Positions 6,702 to 11,354 of a DNA stretch of 14,260 nucleotides are shown here, in pieces. The notes under the pieces are model-generated. The model was not told the DNA's origin and made no database searches. It was given only the letters and a program-made list of their open reading frames with translations. Source of the stretch: an uncultured Eubacteriales bacterium (GTDB lineage Bacteria; Bacillota; Clostridia; Oscillospirales; Oscillospiraceae); the NCBI GenBank assembly GCA_905201305.1, contig CAJKNS010000030.1:1-14260 (forward strand), given 5' to 3'. Each line of letters begins with the position of its first letter. The stretch's first letter is position 1. Both the position numbers and the translations under genes were made by a program.

Positions 6702-7699
6702 TTAAACCTCCTCTACAATCACATCGGGAACTCCGGTGAGATACTCGATGGTTTCCTTCACCACATCCGGACCGCCGGGAACCCCCAGCAACATGCTGCC
6801 GTAAGCCCGGTCCTCGATGGCGCGGGTGCTGGCGGAAAGAATGTTCACCAGAATGTGCTTTTCGCTCGCCATGGTGGCAATCAGCGGGGTACCGGCTGCC
6901 TTGGCGCCGTTGAAAATCACGCGGATTCTCGCCTCGGTACCGGGATTGGACACCAGATCGTCCTCGCCCTGAGGGAACACCAGCCGACGCGCCGCCTGGG
7001 ACTTGGGACTGGAGAAAACGGTGCCAACCGCGCCCTCCTCTGCCACCTGTCCGCCGTCAAGGATGGCAACATGGTTACAGATTTCCTCTACCACGCTCAT
7101 CTGGTGGGTGATAATAATGCAGGTGATGCCCAGCTTTTTGTTGATATCCGAATCAGCTGGAGAATGGAATGGGTGGTGCTGGGGTCCAGTGCGGAGGTCG
7201 CCTCGTCGCACAGCAGCACCTTGGGATTGGTTGCCAGCGCCCGGGCAATGGCAATTCGCTGCTGCTGACCGCCGGAAAGCTGCGCCGGATAGTTTTTTGC
7301 CTTATCCGGAAGCCCTACCAGTTTCAGCAGCTCCATCGCCTTTTTTCTGGCATCCGACTTCTTCATGCCGGACAGCTCCAGCGGAAAGCAGATATTCCGA
7401 AGACAGTTCCGCTGCATCAGCAGATTAAAGCCCTGGAAAATCATTGTGATATCCCGCCGTGCTTCCCGCAGCTCATGGGCGCTGAGCGTTCCCATTTCCT
7501 TTCCGTTAATGACAACAGAGCCCTCTGTGGGTCGCTCCAGCATATTGATGCAGCGCACCAGCGTACTTTTACCGGCGCCGCTCATACCGATGATGCCGTA
7601 AATGTCGCCGTCCTCAATGGTCAAATTGATGTCCTTCAGCGCCTCCACAGTGCCCCCTGCCGTTTCAAAGGACTTGGAAAGATGTTTGATCTCGATCAT
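6702..7699 (-). pseudogene. metN: metN, methionine importer ATPase, interrupted by a one-base deletion
   Basis: From the ATG at 7697-7699 (AGGAGG just upstream) the frame encodes a MetN ATPase domain: Walker A GMSGAGKST (38-46), Q-loop MIFQG (Gln89), signature LSGGQQQRIAIARAL (141-155), Walker B VLLCDEATSALD (161-172). After ..SILQLIR (residue 184, near 7147) the family sequence continues only in another frame, as DINKKLGITCIIITHQMSVV with the H-loop His, and then a C-terminal NIL domain (methionine-sensing regulatory domain) ending VIVEEV. Restoring one G in CGG|ATATC (CGGGATATC) rejoins the frames into a normal 332-residue MetN. The 998-bp length is one short of a multiple of three. As read, the H-loop and NIL domain are lost, so the ATPase would not work. 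A sequencing or consensus error is an equally good explanation. It lies between metQ and metI. Confidence 0.85.
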
Positions 7700-7722
7700 T
7701 TCTTGACCTCCTTTTTCAGCAC

Positions 7723-7753
7723 AAAAACGCCGGCTTTGTTTGCCGGCGTTTTT
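7723..7753 (-). terminator. Intercistronic terminator between metQ and metN
   Basis: A perfect 12-bp stem (AAAAACGCCGGC / GCCGGCGTTTTT) with a 7-nt loop begins 8 bp after the metQ stop and ends in a T5 run, 24 bp before the metN start. Part of the transcripts should stop here, giving more binding protein than ATPase and permease. No second promoter was seen between metQ and metN, so metNI depends on read-through. Confidence 0.8.
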
Positions 7754-7760
7754 ATTTTGT

Positions 7761-8684
7761 TTACTGCTCCAGAGCGTCCAGGGTCGTCTGCTTGCCGCCG
7801 TACAGACCCATGGGCTCAACATGGATGGCAGCCACGGAAACCAGGTGGGTGCCGTTCTCGTTATTGAAGTCGTCCAGATAGGGCTGATGCTGGAAGTAGT
7901 TTGCATCGCACTCGCCCTGCTCAACTACATTGTTGGGGATAACATAATCCTGATACTCCTGAATGTCCAGGGTGATGTCCTTCTCAGCCAGGATCTCCTG
8001 GGCGATCTTCAGAATCTCGGCATGGGGTGCGGGAGAAGCAGCCACGGAAATGGTCTGACCCTTCAGTGCATCGTAATCTACGGTGCTGTCAAAGCCGTCG
8101 CCGGGGTTGTCAACGGTGCTCACAACGCTGCCCTTGTAGGTTTCGGTGATGTAATCGGCAACCTTCTGGCTCTCCAGAGCGGCAACCAGCGCCTTGGTCT
8201 TATCGGTCTCCTCGTTGCCTTCCTTCACAGCAACAATGTTGGCATATGCGGAGGAGGAGCCTTCCATCTTCAGAGCCTGGGTCATGGGATCCATGTTTGC
8301 GGCAATGGCATAGTTGGAGTTAATGACTGCGTAGTCCACATCCTGGAGCACGTTGGGCAGCTGAGCAGCCTCAGCCTCTACGAACTCGATGCCCAGGGGG
8401 TTCTCAGCAACGTCAGCCTTGGTGGCAGTGATGCCGGCGCCATCCTTGAGCTTGATGTAGCCCAGGTCCTGGAGCAGCAGCAGTGCGCGTGCTTCGTTGG
8501 TGGTGTCGTTGGGGATTGCAATCTGCAGGGTGCCGGTGGTCTTCGCCTCGGTCTTGGTTTCCTGCGTGGAAGCTGCGGTGGAGGTGGATGCAGCAGCGCT
8601 GCCGTTGTCCTTGCTGCCGCAGGCGGAAAGTCCCAGCACACAGGACACTGCCAGCAGCAGAGCTACGATTTTCTGTTTTTTCAT
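7761..8684 (-). CDS. metQ: MetQ methionine-binding lipoprotein, circularly permuted
   Basis: The 307-residue protein has a lipoprotein signal peptide (MKKQK, hydrophobic core, lipobox LSAC with Cys22) and a Ser/Ala/Thr-rich tether, so it is an extracellular lipid-anchored binding protein for the MetNI importer. All MetQ/NlpA hallmarks are present but in swapped order. The segment usually in the second half (IPNDTTNEARALLLLQ.., ENPLGIEFVEAEAAQLP, DYAVINSNYA, YKGSVV) occupies residues ~51-190. The usual first half (ASPAPHAEIL, ANYFQHQPYLDDFN, HVEPMGLYGGKQTTLDAL) follows at ~209-307, joined by a DNPGDGFDSTVDYDALKGQ-like linker. The frame is continuous. The start at 8682-8684 has an AAAGGAG site; an in-frame ATG 57 bp upstream would spoil the signal peptide. 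It is first in metQNI and controlled by the Met/Cys leader upstream. Confidence 0.92.
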   Translation of the reverse strand: MKKQKIVALLLAVSCVLGLSACGSKDNGSAAASTSTAASTQETKTEAKTTGTLQIAIPNDTTNEARALLLLQDLGYIKLKDGAGITATKADVAENPLGIEFVEAEAAQLPNVLQDVDYAVINSNYAIAANMDPMTQALKMEGSSSAYANIVAVKEGNEETDKTKALVAALESQKVADYITETYKGSVVSTVDNPGDGFDSTVDYDALKGQTISVAASPAPHAEILKIAQEILAEKDITLDIQEYQDYVIPNNVVEQGECDANYFQHQPYLDDFNNENGTHLVSVAAIHVEPMGLYGGKQTTLDALEQ

Positions 8685-8715
8685 GATAAAAGACTCCTTT
8701 GTAATATGAATATGT

Positions 8716-8793
8716 TCAGCATATGCGAAGTGCTTGAGCACACATTCGTCCGTTCCATTTGGTGCATCGCACCGGGTTCAGGATATATCTCAT
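8716..8793 (-). CDS. Possible 25-residue Cys-containing small ORF between attenuator and metQ
   Basis: Just past the attenuator's T run a GGAGG site lies 8 nt before an ATG (8791-8793) that opens a 25-codon frame: MRYILNPVRC, then TKWNGRMCAQALRIC, ending in TGA 31 nt before the metQ ATG. Three of 25 residues are Cys, including the last codon before the stop. The excellent ribosome site argues for translation. Two CGA and one ATA codon and strong local hairpins (GGTGC-GAT-GCACC and CGAA..GTGC-TCAA-GCAC..TTCG) argue that this may instead be structured RNA. It could be a second leader peptide or couple ribosomes to metQ. No homologue is recognised. Confidence 0.4.
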   Translation of the reverse strand: MRYILNPVRCTKWNGRMCAQALRIC

Positions 8794-8813
8794 GGTTGAT
8801 TCCTCCAGTCAGT

Positions 8814-8842
8814 AAAAAAGCGGGAAGCCCATTGCTTCCCGC
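8814..8842 (-). terminator. Attenuator terminator upstream of metQ (segments 3:4)
   Basis: A perfect 9-bp stem GCGGGAAGC / GCTTCCCGC with a 5-nt loop, followed directly by six Ts on the minus strand (8814-8819). It lies 34 nt after the leader-peptide stop and 130 nt before the metQ start, inside the transcribed leader, so it controls metQ rather than ending an upstream gene. Confidence 0.9.
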
Positions 8843-8990
8843 ACAAATTACCTGCTCCGGCTATGCCGGTATGATCTTAGCGAGAAAGCATTTTATGAAA
8901 ATTGGCGCAGTGGCACATGCACATGGAGCCCATGCACATTCCAAACATGTTCATCATGCTTCTGCTGCCAACGGTCATAGCTGCTTTCTC
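8820..8990 (-). promoter_or_regulatory. Ribosome-mediated transcription attenuator of metQNI (alternative pairings)
   Basis: Four segments on the minus strand can pair in exclusive ways. Segment 1 is GAGAAAGC (8983-8990), overlapping the leader Shine-Dalgarno. Segment 2 is GCTTTCTCGC (8880-8889), the last codons of the leader peptide. Segment 3 is GCGGGAAGC (8834-8842) and segment 4 is GCTTCCCGC (8820-8828). 1:2 gives 8 perfect pairs, 3:4 gives the terminator, and 2:3 gives 9 pairs with one bulged U and one G-U, the antiterminator. A CCGGC-ATA-GCCGG hairpin (8861-8873 region) is nested in the 2:3 loop. A ribosome stalled at the Met/Cys codons (8-24) leaves segment 2 free, so 2:3 forms and metQ is read. 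A ribosome reaching the stop covers segment 2, so the terminator forms. Without translation, 1:2 forms and also permits termination. The mechanism is inferred; the pairings are seen. Confidence 0.82.
8877..8978 (-). CDS. Met/Cys-rich leader peptide of the metQNI operon
   Basis: A 33-residue ORF opens at ATG 8976-8978 with AAAGGAG nine bases upstream, about 30 nt after the predicted transcription start of a perfect promoter. It contains 9 Met (27%) and 4 Cys (12%). The core MMNMFGMCMGSMCMCHC (residues 8-24) has 7 Met and 4 Cys in 17 residues; the tail is ANFHKMLSR. Both amino acids have sulfur and both are related to the likely cargo of the downstream importer. Together with the downstream terminator and alternative hairpins this is a leader peptide whose translation speed reports charged tRNA-Met and tRNA-Cys. 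A free-standing metal-binding peptide is a less likely alternative. It is too short for usual gene callers. Confidence 0.88.
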   Translation of the reverse strand: MTVGSRSMMNMFGMCMGSMCMCHCANFHKMLSR

Positions 8991-9013
8991 CTTTCTTTGG
9001 AATCGTTGTGGGT

Positions 9014-9042
9014 ATTATACTTCCCAATACCTACTTTGTCAA
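9014..9042 (-). promoter_or_regulatory. Perfect consensus promoter of the metQNI leader
   Basis: On the minus strand TTGACA (9037-9042), a 17-bp spacer and TATAAT (9014-9019), both hexamers exact. The start would be near 9007, giving a leader of about 320 nt before metQ. Such a strong constitutive promoter fits control by premature termination. Confidence 0.88.
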
Positions 9043-9067
9043 CATGGTTTTATGCTTTTTATAAACA

Positions 9068-9082
9068 ATAGCGGAATTCTAT
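9068..9082. promoter_or_regulatory. Candidate LysR-type regulator site (T-N11-A palindrome)
   Basis: ATAG (9068-9071), 7 bp, CTAT (9079-9082) form a small palindrome containing T-N11-A (T9069, A9081), the LysR-family recognition pattern. Its centre lies about 68 bp upstream of the predicted metQ leader start, close to the usual -65 position, between the divergent metQ and LysR transcription units. The arms are only 4 bp, so a chance match is possible. Confidence 0.4.
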
Positions 9083-9129
9083 GTCTTTCCACCGGATTTT
9101 TCTACATTACCTCCAAAAAGTGTTTCAGA

Positions 9130-9158
9130 TTGTCATCTTCTGATTTTTGTGCTATAAT
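9130..9158 (+). promoter_or_regulatory. Extended -10 promoter of the small protein/LysR unit
   Basis: TTGTCA (9130-9135), 17 bp, TATAAT (9153-9158) preceded by TGC (extended -10). Transcription should start near 9165, only a few bases before the AAGGAG site (9168-9173) of the first gene. Confidence 0.75.
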
Positions 9159-9182
9159 GAAATCCTTAAGGAGATGATTGGT

Positions 9183-9533
9183 ATGCGCTTATCTCAGGTC
9201 ATAGAGCAATTGACCGAATACCTGGACCGCCGCAAGCTGTTTTCCTATGCCACCGCCGTGGGTACCTTGTCCGGGAATTCCTTTCAAAACCTCATGGGTA
9301 TTGCCTTTGGTCCTTCCAAGCTGACGCTGTTTTCCGCAAAAACGGACGGAAGCGTTGGGGAAATTCTGATGGAGCTTTCCTATGACCGGATTCAGACGTT
9401 CCGGCAGAAGCACCGCTTTCTCTACTCCTACACGGAGTTTTCCGCCGGAGATACCAGGCTTCGCTTTTATAACTACAATAAGAAAGTATTCCGTCAGGGC
9501 TTTGCCGATGCGGGATTGGAGGACAAAACATGA
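9183..9533 (+). CDS. Small cytoplasmic protein of unknown function coupled to LysR
   Basis: I do not recognise this 116-residue protein. It begins MRLSQVIEQLTEYLDRRKLF, a short amphipathic helix region. Then come alternating hydrophobic/polar stretches (NLMGIAFGPSKLTLFSAK, LMELSYDRIQTF, RFLYSYTEFS, TRLRFYNYNKKVF) suggesting an all-beta domain followed by a short helix, loosely like bacterial PH/GRAM-like domains. There is no signal peptide, membrane segment or cysteine cluster. The start at 9183 is chosen because AAGGAG (9168-9173) is 9 bp upstream; the in-frame ATG at 9174 directly abuts that site. Its stop overlaps the LysR start (ATGA, 9530-9533), so the two are translated together and may function together. 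Confidence 0.75.
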   Translation: MRLSQVIEQLTEYLDRRKLFSYATAVGTLSGNSFQNLMGIAFGPSKLTLFSAKTDGSVGEILMELSYDRIQTFRQKHRFLYSYTEFSAGDTRLRFYNYNKKVFRQGFADAGLEDKT

Positions 9534-10411
9534 CCACCCGTCATCTGAAAATTTTTTCAAGCGTCTACATCACCGGCAGCATGACCGCCGCCGCCCAAAA
9601 GCTCTATATGACCCAACCCTCGGTCAGCCAGGCGATCCGCGAGCTGGAGGACCACTATGGGGTTCCGCTGTTTGAGCGCCTGTATCGAAAGCTCTATCCC
9701 ACCGAAGCAGGAAAGCGCCTGTTCCTGTATGCGGAAAAAATACTTGGCATGTTCGACGATATGGAAGCCGCCATGCAGAACGATGCGCTGCCCCAATCTC
9801 TGGAGCTGGGCTTGTTTTTCACAGCCGGTATGCTGGTGCATCCCTGGCTGGCGGAATTCCGCAAGCGTTTGCCTGCCTCCCAGATTCACATTCAGGTCTG
9901 GAAGGGCAGCGAGCTCAAGCGCCGTCTGCGTTCCGCTGCCATCGACCTTGCGATTATGGAGGAATTCCAAGACGAGCCGGATTTAAAGCAGGAAATCGTT
10001 GCCCAGGACCGGCTGGTGGCAGTCACCGCATTGGACGATCTCCTCCAGCGCTATGACTCCATCACTGCCCAGCAGCTCTCCCAGGCGCCGCTGCTGCTGC
10101 GGGAAAAGGGTGCCGGCGTCCGGGATCAGTTTCAATCGGAAATGCAGGCATTGGGACTGGAGCTAACGCCCCAATGGGAATCCGCCAGTTCTCTTGTGCT
10201 GCTGGAAGCCGCAAAGCACCGGGAGGGCGTGGCGATCCTGCCCTATCAGCTGGCATATCCGTTTTTAGAGCGGGGCGAGGTGGCAGAGCTTCAGGTCACC
10301 GGCATTGATTTTACCCGGCGCATGGCGCTGACCTGGCACAAGGACAAATTCATATCCGGTCCCATGCAGTGCTTTATGGACATTGTTCGGAGCTCCCCCA
10401 CGCCGCCGTAG
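9530..10411 (+). CDS. LysR-family transcriptional regulator
   Basis: This 293-residue protein has a LysR winged helix-turn-helix at the N-terminus (about residues 1-60; GSMTAAAQKLYMTQPSVSQA then IRELEDHYGVPLFER) and a periplasmic-binding-protein-like effector domain (about 88-290) with typical segments such as LRSAAIDLAIME, LLLREKGAGVRDQF and AKHREGVAILPY. It is a DNA-binding regulator of the cytoplasm. It is translationally coupled to the small gene before it and divergent from metQNI. The usual LysR habit of controlling the divergent gene makes the methionine importer the first candidate target, and relatives such as CmbR/MtaR control sulfur amino-acid genes. Which effector it binds cannot be read. 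It ends at a strong bidirectional terminator. Confidence 0.93.
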   Translation: MTTRHLKIFSSVYITGSMTAAAQKLYMTQPSVSQAIRELEDHYGVPLFERLYRKLYPTEAGKRLFLYAEKILGMFDDMEAAMQNDALPQSLELGLFFTAGMLVHPWLAEFRKRLPASQIHIQVWKGSELKRRLRSAAIDLAIMEEFQDEPDLKQEIVAQDRLVAVTALDDLLQRYDSITAQQLSQAPLLLREKGAGVRDQFQSEMQALGLELTPQWESASSLVLLEAAKHREGVAILPYQLAYPFLERGEVAELQVTGIDFTRRMALTWHKDKFISGPMQCFMDIVRSSPTPP

Positions 10412-10416
10412 CTATA

Positions 10417-10457
10417 AAAAAGGTGTACTGCAATCCATTTATGCAGTACACCTTTTT
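10417..10457. terminator. Bidirectional terminator between LysR and TSCPD genes
   Basis: A 16-bp perfect stem (AAAAAGGTGTACTGCA / TGCAGTACACCTTTTT) with a 9-nt loop. A T5 tail on the plus strand ends the LysR unit and the A/T-rich end on the minus strand ends the convergent TSCPD gene, whose stop lies 2 bp away. Confidence 0.92.
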
Positions 10458-10459
10458 GT

Positions 10460-10708
10460 TTATGAATTTTTCGTCTGACGCAGTGCCTGTGCCAGCTGAT
10501 CGGGACAGGAGGTGTTTTTCATGCCGCACTTGATGCCTTCCATCCGGCGGATTGCCTCATCCACGTCCATGCCCTCCACCAGCGCCGCAACGCCCTTGCC
10601 GTTGCCGTTACAGCCGCCGTCAAAGGACACCTTACATACCTTGCCGTTCTCCACGGAGAAATTGATTTTTCTGGAGCATACGCCCCGGGTTTTGTATTCG
10701 TAATCCAT
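10460..10708 (-). CDS. TIGR03905-family TSCPD domain protein
   Basis: The 82-residue protein matches the TSCPD domain along its whole length: GVCSRKINFSVENGKV at the start, FDGGCNGNGKG in the middle, and GIKCGMKNTSCPDQLAQAL near the end, which contains the namesake TSCPD. The domain is known as the C-terminal part of some class II ribonucleotide reductases and as small stand-alone proteins of unknown role; conserved cysteines suggest metal binding or a thiol function. An AAGGAGG site precedes the ATG. It lies 52 bp after the deacylase gene and may be co-transcribed with it or use a weaker promoter inside the gap. Confidence 0.9.
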   Translation of the reverse strand: MDYEYKTRGVCSRKINFSVENGKVCKVSFDGGCNGNGKGVAALVEGMDVDEAIRRMEGIKCGMKNTSCPDQLAQALRQTKNS

Positions 10709-10735
10709 TACAGGTACCTCCTTGATTTTGACTCT

Positions 10736-10764
10736 ATCCTATCACACTTTGCAAAAAGAATCAA
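10736..10764 (-). promoter_or_regulatory. Possible promoter of the TSCPD gene
   Basis: On the minus strand TTGATT (10759-10764), 17 bp, TAGGAT (10736-10741) preceded by TGA (extended -10). Each hexamer matches consensus at 4 of 6 positions. The -35 overlaps the last codons of the deacylase gene. A start near 10729 would leave a 20-nt leader. Confidence 0.4.
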
Positions 10765-11243
10765 TATTCCACCAGATCTGCCGATGTGATGTCCGCATAC
10801 TCCATGAGCTTTAACGGATTTAACACCATTTGCAGTCCCCGCGCACCGCCAGAAATGGCAATTTCATCATACAGCTCGGCAGTTTCATCCATAAACGTGG
10901 GATATTTCTTCTTCATGCCCACAGGACTGCAGCCGCCGCGGATATAGCCGGTGAGCCCCAGCAGCTCCTTCATGTGGATCATCTCTACCTTCTTGTCCCC
11001 TGCTGCATGGGCTGCTTTTTTGAGGTCCAGCGTGCAGCTGACGGGAATGCAGAACACCAGAATGCCCTGCTTCTCTCCTCGCGCCACCAGCGTTTTGAAT
11101 ACCTGATCAGGATTCATGCCAGTGACCGCTGCCACATGCTCGCCGCCCAGGTCGCTTTCGTCATATTCATATTCCACCGCCCGATAGGAAATCTTTGCCG
11201 CGTCCATCAGGCGCATGGCGTTGGTTTTATTGGTTTTGTTCAT
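10761..11243 (-). CDS. ybaK: Cys-tRNA(Pro)/Cys-tRNA(Cys) deacylase, YbaK/EbsC type
   Basis: This 160-residue protein has the YbaK/EbsC (TIGR00011) pattern throughout: NPDQVFKTLVA with Lys50 at the position of the essential lysine of YbaK, a VSCTLDLKKAAHAAGDKKVEM-type middle, GYIRGGCSPVGMKK and TFMDE near the C-terminus. The family hydrolyses Cys-tRNA(Pro) formed by mischarging by prolyl-tRNA synthetase, acting in trans in the cytoplasm. Length is normal. AGGAG lies 9 bp before the ATG and a perfect promoter lies just upstream. It precedes the TSCPD gene in the same direction. A role linked to cysteine is notable near a Met/Cys-sensing operon, but YbaK is common and the neighbourhood may be chance. 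Confidence 0.92.
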   Translation of the reverse strand: MNKTNKTNAMRLMDAAKISYRAVEYEYDESDLGGEHVAAVTGMNPDQVFKTLVARGEKQGILVFCIPVSCTLDLKKAAHAAGDKKVEMIHMKELLGLTGYIRGGCSPVGMKKKYPTFMDETAELYDEIAISGGARGLQMVLNPLKLMEYADITSADLVEY

Positions 11244-11275
11244 GGTCTAACGCTCCTGTGTGATTTATGCCCCAT

Positions 11276-11304
11276 ATTATAGTCTTCACGCTGTAATTTG
11301 TCAA
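11276..11304 (-). promoter_or_regulatory. Perfect consensus promoter of the ybaK gene
   Basis: On the minus strand TTGACA (11299-11304), 17 bp, TATAAT (11276-11281), both exact. The start near 11269 gives a short leader of ~26 nt to the ATG at 11241-11243. Confidence 0.88.
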
Positions 11305-11354
11305 AGAAAATACGCTCCATTCCCGCTGAACTGTGCCGTACTAAATTGCCCCCT

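Noticed and set aside
7130..7150. Programmed -1 frameshift in metN
   Set aside because: The zero-frame codons ACA AAA AGC do not give a standard X XXY YYZ slippery site, no stimulatory hairpin is evident, and MetN is not known to use frameshifting.
6702..7211. Separate gene for the C-terminal metN part
   Set aside because: Its apparent start lies in out-of-frame ATPase sequence with no ribosome site; conserved MetN sequence begins only at DINKKLG, so it is the second half of a frameshifted metN.
8685..8741. Upstream in-frame ATG as the metQ start
   Set aside because: It would add 19 residues before the lipoprotein signal, has no ribosome site, and the ATG at 8682-8684 has AAAGGAG at good spacing.
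8877..8978. Leader peptide as a stand-alone metallothionein-like protein
   Set aside because: The Met/Cys cluster could bind Cu or Zn, but the position just before a U-tailed terminator and the matching alternative pairings are explained better by attenuation.
8700..9007. S-box (SAM) riboswitch or T-box before metQ
   Set aside because: None of the SAM-I core sequences and no T-box motif (GGGTGG..ACCGCG type) was found; the leader instead has a translated Met/Cys ORF and simple exclusive hairpins.
9147..9182. Earlier start for the small protein before LysR
   Set aside because: That ATG lies within the promoter -10 region, so it would not be in the transcript; AAGGAG at 9168-9173 points to the ATG at 9183.
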